DNA from: Prochilodus magdalenae
Lineage: Eukaryota; Chordata; Actinopteri; Characiformes; Prochilodontidae
Length of the DNA stretch: 64,000 bases
Direction: 5' to 3'
Assembly: GCA_024036415.1 (NCBI GenBank)
Contig: JAMWET010000767.1
Location: 167,792 to 231,791, forward strand
Part shown: one piece after another, positions 1 through 12,560 of the stretch
How the letters are laid out: each line of letters begins with the position of its first letter
Position numbering within the stretch: the first letter of the stretch is position 1
Translations under genes and position numbers: made by a program
Notes under the pieces: model-generated
The model's database searches: none
What the model was told of the DNA's origin: nothing
Seen by the model: only the letters and a program-made list of their open reading frames with translations

Positions 1-30
1 TCTTCCGTAACAGTGGCATTTTTGTTGCAA

Positions 31-93
31 ACATAATATAATATACTATATTATATAATATATCTAATATATATAATATATATATATAATCTT
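31..93. repeat. AT-rich simple repeat
   Basis: This is an almost pure A/T tract of TATA and ATATAT runs at the left edge of the window. It is low-complexity sequence with no further structure visible. Confidence 0.8.
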
Positions 94-3000
94 CTCTTCA
101 CATTTGAGAGTATTTAATTTGCATGTGGTGACAGCTCCGTGTCCGTCCCTTCTGTTTCCCTGCCCTGAAGCTACAGGTCCATTCCACCTGGGTTGGTGGG
201 GTGGGGGATGTCAAGCAGGGCACTTCTTTGCCCATTAACAGTGAGGGCTCTGTGTGGTCTCTGGGGAGACAGAGAGAAAAGAATGGGGGGCATGAGAACG
301 ACCCTCGTCATGAAAGCAGGCCACTGCCCCGTGACGAGAGCGGAGTGTGTAATTGCTAGAGCTAAACATGTCCCTTGCCGTCCCCTCAGGGCCAGAGAGA
401 GAGGGAAAGAGAGAGAGTGACCGTCACTCTTACACACAGACGCCACTGTCCCAGCAGGTCCAGCAAGCCCCTCGGGTCAGCAGAGGTCAAAAGGACAGAT
501 ATTCTCTCAAGGACACTCAAAGAATAAAGAGAAGCTTTTCATCCTGCCGCTTTCTGCCTCTCTTTTCACTGGTCATTCTAGACGTGTAGGTCATGGCAGT
601 AATGTCCAGAGGCAGGCTGTGTGCAGTTTGTGTGTGAGTGGACCCTTTCATTATGCTCATGTAAAGAGGAAGCAGGTTTGAATGGATCGTGGCAGTTAGC
701 GCCGTAGCGTCCAGCTCTGAGGTCATTGTGCTGTGACCTTTTGTGGTGCAACGTTTGCTTATTGTCAGCTCGAATGAAAACCATGTCTTTGATGCTATCA
801 GTTTCACGCTTTTGTATTTTTCAGAACCCCTTAAACCCTAAGGGTCGTTATATGGCACATACTTCCATTCCTGTCAGTTCCTTACTCTCATAACGACATC
901 AAAGTAACAATTTATAGCCGCTCTTGTCACAGCACTTCTGTGCACTTTTCCCTATAAGGGTTCTTGGGTTCTTATTTCCAAAAAGCTTGGGACGTTAATG
1001 TAAGGGAGCATAAGGAAGAAACCTTTAGCGCAGCCAAGAGGCAAAATAGGAACCCATCCTTCTCTGGTCCACACCGGATAACAAAACAAGCACAAAAGCA
1101 AAATAAAAAGATAGGGATGTGTAATTATATAGAGTTTTGAGTATAGAATAACTGTGAGAGTGTGAGAGTAACAATGAGAAACAGACCTGAAAGTCTGAAT
1201 GACACTCAGTCACTGTTACCAGTGAAACCAGTGACACCTGTGTGTAGCTAATCACACTAAAACCCTACAGTTTCCGTTACTGCTGCTAGGAGCCTACAGT
1301 CATGATCTATTAGTAAGACTAGAAGAAGAGTTTGGTGATGAGTTCGGTGTAGAAACGTCAGGTCTGATTAGTTTCTGAAGCAGAACAGGAAAAGGGTGAT
1401 CGGATGGGTCAGTGAGATGCAGACAAAGCTTCCATACAGTAAATAGCATTAAGCTATATGTTAGGTGAAACTGGTCAGCTATATCACCTCTGATTTTATA
1501 AACACTGTGTAACATCCTTCAGAGATTCATTCATGCCATGTGCATAAATGCACACTCATACTATCATGCTGGTAACCAGGTGGTCCTTTTCTTCTTTAGC
1601 CCAGTGGACATGGTATCCATGACTTTTACATTTTTTATTTGTTGGCCCACAGGACTCTTTCCCATGTCACATCAGTCTATATTAAATAGGCTTGGGCCCA
1701 GAGAAAGACCTTTTCGGCCCTTCTGGATCAGGTGTTTTTTAACCAGCTATTACACCTTGAGTACCTTGAAATGTGTTGCTGTTAAATTTGTTTTCCAAAA
1801 AACAGATCTCGGTTTTCTTCTGAACTTCTGATATGTTGTCTTGGTACTAGATTTGACTAACTGTAATATTTAAATGATTAGCACATCACTCCATTCTGAA
1901 ATCATTTAACACAGCGTCACAGTGTTTTAGAATCAAGAGTGTAATACAGTGACGTAAAAGAAGACATGGGATAACCGTATGTAAACTGATTGTGAACTAA
2001 TGTTTCTTCAGGGGACGGCTTGGGAATGCGTGCACCTGTATAAGTTCTGAGGTGCTACCTTGTGAGTGGGGTTAAACACTGGAAAGCATTTTTATTTCAG
2101 GATGACGTGAATTAAATGAGTATATTTAAATCTGTATCGAAAATCATAGTTTCACTTTTGCTTTTATTTTATTTCTAATGAAGTACTTTACTCCTGTAAC
2201 TTTCACACCTAGCCTGTTTGGTGCCGACCAAAATTTCTTCTGCCCCATTTTGACAGGCGTGAACTCTCCATCTTTACTGTACACACCAAACCACCAACCT
2301 GGACCAAAATCCAAGTCTCAGGTCACGTCCAACTAAATCCTGGTTCAGTGTGCTGCTAGTAGGAAGGCATCTTTATAGTAGTCCACACCAAATGAGGGAC
2401 CTCAATGTCAGAGCATGTTTTTCTCAGTTCATGTATGTACTGTATTGTCCTTGTGCCCAGCCTAGTTGAATCCCCTCATCAAAGAAAACCCATGTGTATC
2501 ATTTTGTGCATTAAGCTAATGTTCAAAGTAAGCTAATGAGCAAACAGATGGCCACTAGACCCAGTGAAGCCTTCAGCATTAGATCACAACACAAATATTA
2601 CAGTAGCTTAAAGTAATCACTACACATACATATTTTGAATACTGTTCACTTCTATTGTGAATTTCTTATAATGATCATTACGCTAACAGTCCTATTTTCA
2701 CACTGATAATAGTTTCCTAGTAGTTACTATAGGTCTTGATGTCAAAAGCTGAATAATAAACACAGAACTCCCTGCGTTAACCATGTATTCTCTTCTAATT
2801 TCAGCTGAGAGTCACATAGGATTGGCTGTAACCTAAAACAGCAGGTGGCAATCGGCCCCAACATCAGGACATTTTCCACCAATCGAATGATCCCAGGCTT
2901 TGTGTGTTGATGAATATAAACAGCAAAGGGACAGAGTGTAAAGTGCTGTGCCCTGTGTGTATGTGTGTGTCTGGCCACAGTCCACACACTCCGCATTGGT

Positions 3001-3256
3001 GACACAGCAGTTTGCACAGGTGTCTCATCCCACCATCAGAGAAAGCAGCCTCTTGTATTTGCATTTGACTCCCAGACAACCCCTTACACACACAGAGGAC
3101 AGGGTTTTTATGTGGTACCACTTAAGCTGAGGAGCTATTTCGCTTCATACAGTACCTACATATCTTTTCTCTATATCTCTCTGTCTTTCTACATTTTAAA
3201 TTAATTTGACTTTATTTCAATACTAATGCAATTGATTTCCTTTCATTTGCCTCCAC
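94..3256. other. Unique non-coding stretch, no gene seen
   Basis: No frame is open for more than about 100 codons and none resembles a known protein. There is a short GA-rich run near 390-420 and a GT-rich run near 2,955-2,970. The rest is ordinary AT-rich vertebrate intergenic or intronic sequence with no recognisable repeat. Confidence 0.6.
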
Positions 3257-4640
3257 CAGTTCAGCTCAGTTAATGCCAGTTCAGCTCAATTCAATTAAAG
3301 TCAGTTCACTTCAGTTAGGTTCAGTTAAAGTCAGTTCACTTTAGTTAGGTTCAGTTAAAGTCAGTTCACTTCACCTAGGTTCAATTAAAGTCAGTTCACT
3401 TCAGTTAGGTTCAGTTAAAGTCAGTTCACTTTAGTTAGGTTCAGTTAAAGTCAGTTCACTTTAGTTAGGTTCAGTTAAAGTCAGTTTACTTCAATTAGGT
3501 TCAGTTAAAGTCAGTTCACTTTAGTTAGGTTCAGTTAAAGTCAGTTCACTTTAGTTAGGTTCAGTTAAAGTCAGTTTACTTCAATTAGGTTCAGTTAAAG
3601 TCAGTTCACTTCAGTTAGGTTCAGTTAAAATCAGTTCACTTCAGTTAGGTTCAGTTAAAGTCAGTTCAGTGAGGTTCAGTTAAAGTCAGTTCAGTGAGGT
3701 TCAGTTAAAGTCACTTCACTTCAGTGAGGTTCAGTTAAAGTCACTTCAGTGAGGTTCAGTTAAAGTCAGTTCAGTGAGGTTCAGTTAAAGTCACTTCAGT
3801 GAGGTTCAGTTAAAGTCAGTTCACTTCACCTAGGTTCAGTTAAAGTCAGTTCACTTCAGTTAGGTTCAGTTAAAGTCAGTTCACTTCACCTAGGTTCAAT
3901 TAAAGTCAGTTCACTTCAGTTAGGTTCAGTTAAGATCAGTTTACTTTATTTAGGTTCAGTTAAAGTCAGTTCACTTCAGTGAGGTTCAGTTAAAGTCAGT
4001 TCACTTCAGTTAGGTTCAATTAAAGTCAGTTCACTTCAGTTAGGTTCAGTTAAAGTCAGTTCACTTCAGTTAGGTTCAGTTGAAGTTGGTTCAGTTCAGT
4101 TAGGTTCAGTTAAAGTCAGTTCACTTCAGTTAGGTTCAGTTAAAGTCAGTTCACTTTAGTTAGGTTCAGTTAAAGTCAGTTCACTTCAGTGAGGTTCAGT
4201 TAAAGTCAGTTCACTTCAGTTAGGTTCAGTTAAAGTCAGTTCACTTCAGTGAAGTTCAGTTAAAGTCAGTTCACTTTAGTTAGGTTCAGTTGAAGTTGGT
4301 TCAGTTCAGTTAGGTTCAGTTAAAGTCAGTTCACTTCAGTTAGGTTCAGTTAAAGTCAGTTCACTTTAGTTAGGTTCAGTTAAAGTCAGTTCAGTTCAGT
4401 TAGGTTCAGTTAAAGTCAGTTCACTTCAGTTAGGTTTAGTTAGGGTCAGTTCACCTCAGTCAATTAGAGTCAGTTCAGTTCAATTACAGTCCATTCAGTT
4501 CAGTTCTGGTAAAGTCAGTTTACTTGAGTTCAGTTAAATAAATTATATTGCATTTCAGTTCTCTTCAGTTAAAGCCGGTCCATTTCAGTTCAATACAATT
4601 AAATTCAGTTCAGTTGAAAATCCTTGCACTTCAGTTCAGT
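3257..4640. repeat. 30-bp minisatellite (about 46 copies) built from 10-bp subunits
   Basis: The 30-bp unit is three related decamers, TCAGTTAAAG, TCAGTTCACT and TCAGTTAGGT, all starting with TCAGTT. Line after line of the sequence is in perfect 30-bp register. Near 3,660-3,810 the register breaks into shorter units that have lost one decamer. Both edges (3,257-3,300 and 4,440-4,640) decay into scattered TCAGTT words, as expected for an array that grew from a decamer and is eroding at its ends. No gene is present. Confidence 0.97.
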
Positions 4641-4659
4641 TCAGTGTTCAGTCTCTCTC

Positions 4660-4990
4660 TGTTGAACAGGTAGCATGGATGAGGGTCCGGTGCTCCTGAC
4701 AGAGATGGTGTGGATTGTCCAGCTGAGTAATTACTGCGTGCTTTATGGTGCGGGCTGAGGAGCGGAGATGGGGAGGAAGTCACACACTGTAATGTGTTTT
4801 GACAGCTGTGGTGGGCTCTGAGCAGCCAAGCCAAGCAGCTATCAGTGCCCAGCTCCTGCTTAATGATGGGAATGTGAACAGCACACCTGTGGCCCCCCCA
4901 AATCACGTGCTCATCAGCAGCTTGGCCAGGCGAATGCTACACTAACACTGGCCCGATGTTGGCCCAGTGCTGGCACATGACGCTCCTCAT
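4660..4990. other. GC-richer single-copy block, possible conserved non-coding element
   Basis: Right after the minisatellite the base composition becomes balanced and the sequence looks single-copy. It holds no repeat and no convincing exon; the minus-strand frame open over 4,631-4,906 resembles nothing known. A regulatory element is one possibility, based only on composition and complexity. Confidence 0.25.
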
Positions 4991-5298
4991 GGGCCTATTC
5001 AGCCTCCTGAATTTGGATTCAAATGAGCAGCTCTAATAGCTGCATGAACAGAGTGATCATCATACGCAACACTGTTATGTTTATTATCTCCCGCATTATG
5101 ATCTCATTATTGATTTTTTGCTGTGCTCACATCAAACCAGCTAGTTTGTTTCTCAGCAAGATGAAGTTAAGCCCCTTAAGGAATTTAAAGTTGGATAAAA
5201 AAACTGGAATATAAACAGTTTAATAATAAGCAATAAGAAACACTCTGGAAGACCACAAATTGAAAGAACAGCTGCACTGAACATCTGATTAACTTAAC

Positions 5299-5556
5299 GT
5301 CCACTTTATTAGACACCTACTTACTGATTACGCTTTATAAAGTCCTCCTACTTTATAGATCCAACATATATTGCAGAATGTAGCCCATCTGTTGCTGCAC
5401 AAAGTCAGCCCCCCTCCACCTGATTCATCACTGCTGGAGAAGGGTTAGAGGATGGTTAACATTATATATCCATCAACAGGTGGAGTACATTCTCTAACTG
5501 CACACCAGCAAACTTGACCTACCGAATATAGGGTTCTAATAAAGAGGCCTGCAGGT
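5299..5556. mobile_element. MITE-like non-autonomous DNA element
   Basis: The stretch is bounded by inverted ends. The left end holds CACTTTATTAGACACC and the right end GGTTCTAATAAAGAGG, so CTTTATTAG faces CTAATAAAG. The interior, including text like AGATCCAACATATATTGCAG, resembles a dispersed repeat I recall from otophysan fish. There is no coding capacity. The family name is not assigned and the exact ends are approximate. Confidence 0.6.
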
Positions 5557-5947
5557 GTAAGAATCAACCTGTCAGCATTTAAAACCTTATTATCCATAAT
5601 TACTACATCTTCCCATCACTACTGTTCTGCACTGTAGATGTCCAGCAGTAAAGTGAATAATCATTACACTGGTAGTGTTTATGTGGGTTATGTGTGGACG
5701 GGTGAGAAGTGTGGGAGAGATGAACTCTCACCCCTCCCGCCTCCCCACCTGTGGCCCCTGAGAACAGAAGCTTGTGGTTAACGCCAAAAGCCCAAAGCTG
5801 CAGCTCCGAGCTCCAGGGAGAAGACAGGTAGGTATAGCAGCCTTTCGCTCATTCTCAGGTAAAAGTACTCCCACTCTGTAAAAATGGTCTACCAGAGAAC
5901 ATCAGGATGGAAATAAGGAAGGTAGGAAGTAGATAAGTAAATATCTA
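5557..5947. other. No gene seen
   Basis: Single-copy sequence lies between a MITE-like repeat and a telomere-like tract. A short GC-richer patch at 5,700-5,830 has no open frame of note. Confidence 0.5.
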
Positions 5948-5989
5948 CCCTAACCCTAACTCTAACCCTAACCCTAACCCTAACCCTAA
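5948..5989 (+). repeat. Interstitial telomeric repeat, seven CCCTAA hexamers
   Basis: Seven consecutive hexamers are seen, six perfect CCCTAA and one CTCTAA variant (5,960-5,965). This is the vertebrate telomere repeat on its C-rich strand. At 42 bp inside unique sequence it is a short interstitial tract, as known from double-strand-break repair or telomerase-primed insertion, not a chromosome end. Confidence 0.95.
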
Positions 5990-8900
5990 CTGTGTGAGAG
6001 ACAGTACAGCAGACCCGTAGCTGAACCGACAGAATAGGATAAGGTTTTAAAGGGCCAGAGAATTGAAAACTGCATTTATATTGGCATAGTTGAATAAGGA
6101 GAGCTCAGTATGTAGAACTGACATACCCTGACCCATCAAACACTGCTGTTCCTCCTTCAAATACAGTCCTGCATTTACCAACGAGGGCAGTACATGGTCT
6201 GATTCCAAAATCCTGAACTGGCGTGGTTGATGTTCATCCTTAAATGAAGCTGAAGTTGGCCTCTGTTAACAAGATCCAGTTCAGGGTTGTAAGTCTCATT
6301 TTACTCTGGATAGTTTCTCAAACCATGAACAATATCAATCAGCTGGGCTCAGAGTTTAGCACCGAGGAGCAGTTACACCTTTATTAGCATCATAATGCCA
6401 ACAGCAACCTGTAAATAGCAGCCATGCTGTGTGATTGTTTCACTGTTTGAACTTTTGTGTTATCTTAAACTGAGACTTTCATACTCTCAGCTCTCAACAA
6501 CTTTCATTTACTTTGTATTGATATCCAGATCAAACCTCAAGTATTTTATTATCCTGTGTGTGTCTATTTCTACATGTTGCTTCTGTGAGACCATCATGGT
6601 ATCTAGAAATCAGAGCAGAGCTCATCAAATTATCCATGAGCCAACCAAAAAGGGAAAATCAGTTTGTTTCATTTTAGGGCCTTTTAACTATATCCTGGAA
6701 ATGAGCATGTACACATAGTCTAAGCATTCTCCCCCTGACCAAAGTCACCAACTTCTATGGATGTAGACATCAGAGGACTGTTTAAATTCTAGTTTATATT
6801 ACAATATAGATAGAATATCTACATATATACATAGAATAATGAATAAATCATTCACAGGGCAATTCAAGGCACGCTTACAAATAAAACCAACAACTGAATA
6901 GACAGTGACTGGGAGAAAAGAGATCACATCAATCAGTAATAAGTAGTATTACAAGATAAAGAGCATTTAACAGGGAAACAGTGCTAAGTACAGTATAAGT
7001 AAAGTAAATGAAATACAGGATAAAAGAATCTAGTGTAGCGCAGTACTGCCTATTTGAGCTCATGAAAGTGGCTTAAAGCCTTCTTAAATACTTGCCTGAA
7101 TAGATTTTAAGGTGAATGTGTCCAACTGCACAACGAACAAGGCAACTTTACAGGTCAGGGAAAAAATGGTCTTCACTTTCATGTACAAATATTATATGTA
7201 AGTGATTTTGGAGAATTTATATTGGTCCACATATCAACATTTTCACACCATGTAGGCAAATACTCCTAAGCCTAAATTATAAAATCCCCCCTAAGTTAAT
7301 CAAAACCGGGGAATACCTTTTAATCCAAAAAATCTAATTTAAAAAATCATCCAAAATGAACTGTACTTTCAATTCATGAACATTTTCCCAGCATCTTTTA
7401 TATTAAGGCTACAATTTCAGAAAGGTGAGGGTTACAACAGTGAGGATCAGCACTGTGTATCTTTATTTAAGCTGCAGTCCTTCAGACTTTTAACTGAGTA
7501 AATAGAACTAGCTAATACCCATTTCTGCTCAGCTTCCCTCGGGCTGACCCCTGAGACAGGCGCTCTGTGGGGGAGACACATCTCAGGCCTCATCACACAC
7601 TGGTACAAGATTGCATCCTCTGCATTCCTGCCCCCTGAGTCACCCATAGCGGGGCTACGAGGTCCAGATTCTCGTCTTACACCTGGCTAAACACCAGCTA
7701 ACGTTTTGCTTCCTGACTGCTGATCGTAGCTCCTAACTGGCTTTATCACATCGAGCTGGTGGGCATGAGTAACCGGCGTGTACTCATGTAATGTGTATGT
7801 AACTTACATGTATATAAATATATGAGATCAAATTCAATAAATATATCTACAGCTACAGCTATACTATATTATCAACACAGTGATGTGTGACTGTTATCAG
7901 TATTTGTACTGATTTATTTATTTTAGCATATGCTTAAACAGCATTTATACATTGTTTAAAATAGGTTATTATTGGTTGTTTGTTAGGTCATAACTACTTT
8001 ACACAGTGTTAATAAGCAGTTATAACACATTAATAAAATGAGCTTCTCCATACGATGTTTATGAATATGTATTGCAGCTGGCAGGGTTTATGTGAACTGA
8101 TAGAAAAGATAGAGTATCATCTGTAAACATCAGAATCTGAGCTTTGATAATATAATTATGTGTATGTGTATTCACAGATAAACCAACAACAGGTCCCTGC
8201 AGCCCATCTTACTGATTATGAGGTGTTCATAACCTAATTAATAACCATAAGTAAACTCCTTTTAAACCCTTCATAGACTCTTTGTAAAAGAAACCTTATT
8301 TTAAAGTGGTTAGCTTTATTTTAATGTGAACAGGACATATAGATTTAAACCCAGGAAATTCTGTGCCTCATGTTTTTAGAGAGTTATGTTGCTATAGCTC
8401 CATACTGATAATATAGCCGATGTGTTATCCCCATAAACCCCATGATTATAATTTGGTTCCTTCTTATGACTTATGATAATGGTTGCTTTTCGACTGCATT
8501 TACTAGCAGTAAACTGAGCCTGTAACTTCACTAGCAGCAATGTAGTACTGTATATACTATATATATACAAAACTACACTGCAAAGTATAGAAGGGTTTAA
8601 CTGTAAAAAGTTGGAGCCTGGCTCGTTTTAAATGTAATAATAATTGTATTATCAAATTATATAATAGTCTAATATATATTTTTAATATTGTAAAAATGTA
8701 TAATAATAAATTGACAGGGCATCTTGTTCTGTTTACTCAAAACCTTAAGCATTACTATATATATATTAATTTATATTCCTTTTGTATTAGCCTGTATTTC
8801 TTATATATGGCTTATGAGGTCAAATCTGCCCCCATGGCTGCGTGAGGAACCCTCATTTTTGCTAGATGTTATGAATTATTATATATCCCACATGGTATAA

Positions 8901-9040
8901 TTCTGTAAAGATATCTGCAAACCTGACTAATCTACCTTTCTAGCGGACTTCCAGTAGCAGATGTGTGCACATTCATACATACTGTTACAGAGGTATACCA
9001 GCATAGCATTGTTTATTAATTACAGCACTTATAGAGAAAC
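5990..9040. other. AT-rich non-coding stretch, no gene seen
   Basis: About 3 kb of AT-rich DNA contains only short chance frames. The longest is 95 codons at 6,431-6,718 and resembles nothing. Short TA runs lie near 7,800-7,860 and 8,550-8,570. No tandem array or transposon end was recognised. Confidence 0.55.
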
Positions 9041-9368
9041 CTGACATTTGGGCACCACTTGGTCATTTTCCATGTTTTGATTTATTTCTATGTGATTATA
9101 CATTATATACTCTCTACAGACAATATTCATTTCAATGCAGATTTACTTTTTACTTTTTTAATGCGAGGGAAAAAATTAAGCATAAAATTTGGGTTGTGCA
9201 AAAGTTATGGCATCTTTTATATTTGATGCTTTCTTTTCCACAATACATAAAAAGATAGAAGATAAGCAATAACATTTTATAAAAATAGCTTATCATGGAT
9301 TTTTACATAGGAAAACAACAACACATGTAATTCAACTGGGGTACCCAAAACTTTGCATACAACTGCAT
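9041..9368. mobile_element. MITE-like fish repeat with inward TTTGGGCACC-type ends
   Basis: The left boundary contains ATTTGGGCACCACTTGGTC and the right boundary GGGTACCCAAAACTTTGCAT. The right end reverse-complemented reads TTGGGTACCCC, so the ends form an imperfect inverted repeat. The interior, with GTGCAAAAGTTATGGCATC and AT-rich spacers, matches a dispersed repeat I recall from fish genomes. It has no coding capacity. Boundaries and family are approximate. Confidence 0.5.
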
Positions 9369-10578
9369 GCCAGTTTGACTACAAGTCCCAAGAACTAAAG
9401 AACCTTTTGATTGTAATATATATTAATTCAAATCTAGCAGAATTAAGCAGTTATCTGCAACAAGTAAATTTTATGTAAACATATTTGCATAACATGTTGT
9501 AGCTACAGCAAAATACAATAAAGGTAAATAAAAATGAAAGCTAATTAATAATTAATTAATTCAGGGGTCATTTTCCCAGTATGCTTTTCAAAGGACCAAC
9601 TAGTCTTCTTTGACAAGAGGCTTGTAATGTATCACCACCACTACAGCAATCTGCTGAAAGCATACGGTAAATGTACATCAGCTATAAGACTGTAAATGCT
9701 GTATACGTTTCAAAGGAAGTGACATGGGAGTTCTTTCACATGTGCTTTCAGGTCTAAGGGACTTTTAACTCATCTGTCGTGTCAGATTCATCAGAATGAG
9801 CTGTATTTGTGTGTGTTGTGTTGCCAATGGCACGTGTGCACAAAACCACAAGACAGGACAAAGGTAAGCATGTAGGCTCAGACCTTCACCCCACAGACAT
9901 AATCCAGAAAGCGTGAAGCAAAGAGCGAAACATCACTACAGTATATCAACTCATTTCTCAGCCGCTGTCGAGAGCAGCGTTTGTTTCTGCTCCTGCCACT
10001 CTCGCTTATTCCTCTCCCCTCCTACACTGAGGAGTGCCAGACTCAGCTTTGGAGTCTGCTTTGTGTTTAGCAGAGCTCAGCTGAAACAGTGCCTGTTCAT
10101 AAATTTGGGACATATGGTGGAGTGCCCTGATTAATATGCGTTGATAATTTGCTAGTTTGTCGCTTTTTTTCCCTCCACTTACAGGTCTCCTTAAATAACA
10201 CTGTGCAGCACATTCTGCCTCCGCTTTCTGCACATAAGACAAGAATTCGTTTGAGATCAAACTCAGCAGAGTTTGGTGACTGATATGGCGAGTGCATTAT
10301 TGTAATATGCTGTATGTTTCATTCGAGCAGTGATTTTTGCTGTTGTGTGATGTGAAGGCTTGTGCATAGTTTTGATATTCAGTAGCCAGGTTTTCATTCC
10401 ATTCTGTGAAACTGAATTCAATCGATTGATGGAAGTGACTCAAACATAACGTGTAAATGTTGCGTCTCCATCGTCACTTTACAAGAGACTAAAACTCTCT
10501 ACCTTCTCTAAACTCCAACTCCTGCAGCTACTCCTTTTCTACACTCCTAACAAACACGTGTGAGTCCAGCAACTATAT
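9369..10578. other. No gene seen
   Basis: AT-rich sequence becomes more balanced after about 9,900. Overlapping short frames at 9,913-10,297 on both strands resemble no known protein. Nothing else was recognised. Confidence 0.5.
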
Positions 10579-10606
10579 GTATATACACATGTAAATATGT
10601 GTATAC
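10579..10606. repeat. Small AT-rich inverted repeat flanking the 54-bp array
   Basis: GTATATACACAT (10,579-10,590) faces ATGTGTATAC (10,597-10,606) across a 6-base spacer, giving a hairpin with one bulge. It lies about 10 bp before the first unit of the large minisatellite. Confidence 0.6.
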
Positions 10607-11479
10607 TGTATACACACACACACTAACACATTACACTTACTGAGTTACTGTACACCAACACGCTACCTACAGTACACTAACACATTACACTGACTGAGTT
10701 ACTGTACACCAACACACTACTTACAGTACACTAACACACTACACTTACTGAGTTACTGTACACCAACACACTACTTACAGCACACTAACACATTACACTT
10801 ACGGAGTTACTGTACACCATCACACTACTTACAGTACACTAACGCATTACACTTACTGAGTTACTGTACACAACACGCTACTTACAGTACACTAACACAC
10901 TACACTTACTGAGTTACTGTACACCAACACACTACTTACAGTACACTAACACATTACACTTACTGAGTTACTGTACACCAACACGCTACTTACAGTACAC
11001 TAACACATTACACTTACTGAGTTACTGTACACCAACACACTACTTACAGCACACTAACACATTACACTTACTGAGTTACTGTACACCATCACACTACTTA
11101 CAGTACACTAACGCATTACACTTACTGAGTTACTGTACACAACACGCTACTTACAGTACACTAACACACTACACTTACTGAGTTACTGTACACCAACACA
11201 CTACTTACAGTACACTAACGCATTACACTTACTGAGTTACTGTACACAACACGCTACTTACAGTACACCAACACACTACACTTACTGAGTTACTGTACAC
11301 CAACACACTACTTACAGTACACTAACACATTACACTTACTGAGTTACTGTACACAACACACTACTTACAGTACACTAACACATTACACTTACTGAGTTAC
11401 TGTACACAACACGCTACTTACAGTACACTAACACATTACACTTACTGAGTTACTGTACACCAACACACTACTTGCAGCA

Positions 11480-12560
11480 CACTAACACCTTACACTTACT
11501 TACTGAGTTACACCAACCTGTAACCACCAACACCACGTACTTACAGCACATTACTACGCCAACAACATTACACTTACTGAGACCTTTACTGTATACACCA
11601 ACACACTACTTACAGCACACCACCACACACCATTAACACTTACTGAGTTACTGTACACCAAACACACTACTTACAGCACACCAACACATTACACTTACGA
11701 GTTACTGTACACCAACACACTACTTACAGTACACTAACACACTATATTACACTTACGGAGTTACACTGTACTAACCATCACACTACTTACAGTACACACT
11801 AACACATTACACTTAACGGAGTTACTGTACACCCACACACTACTTACAGTACACTAACACACTACACTTACTGAGTAACTGTACACCATCACACTACTTA
11901 CAGTACACTAACACATTACACTTACTGAGTTACTGTACACCAACACACTACTTACATTGCTCACAGTTCACTAACACACTACACTTACTGAGTTACTGTA
12001 CACCAACACACTACTTACACTACTTACAGTACACTACCACATTACACTTACTGAGTTACTGTACACCAACACATTACTTACAGTACACTACCACATTACA
12101 CTTACTGAGTTACTGTACACCAACACACTACTTACAGCACACTAACACATTACACTTACTGAGTTACTGTACACCAACACGCTACTTACAGCACACTAAC
12201 ACTTTCCACTTACATGACTTTTTACTGTACACCACAACACTAACTTACAGCACACTAACACACTACACTTACTGAGTTACTGTACACCAACACACATACT
12301 TACAGTACACTACCACATTACACATTACTGAGTTTACTGTACACCAACACACTGACTTACAGCACACTAACACATTACACTTACTGAGTTACTGTACACC
12401 AACACGCTACTTACAGCACACTACAAAACACATTACACTTACTGAGTTACTGTACACCAACACGTTACACTACTGAGTTTACAGCACCACTAACACATTA
12501 CACTTACTGAGTTACTGTACACCAACACACTTTTTACAGCAGCACACTAACACATTACAC
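11480..12560. other. Garbled sector of the 54-bp array with many indels
   Basis: Most of the array is nearly uniform, but here units are broken by small insertions, deletions and duplicated words, for example at 11,497-11,600, 12,205-12,240 and 12,415-12,545. Flanking units on both sides are clean. The abrupt change suggests either older, diverged copies or consensus error in a hard-to-assemble repeat. Confidence 0.6.
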
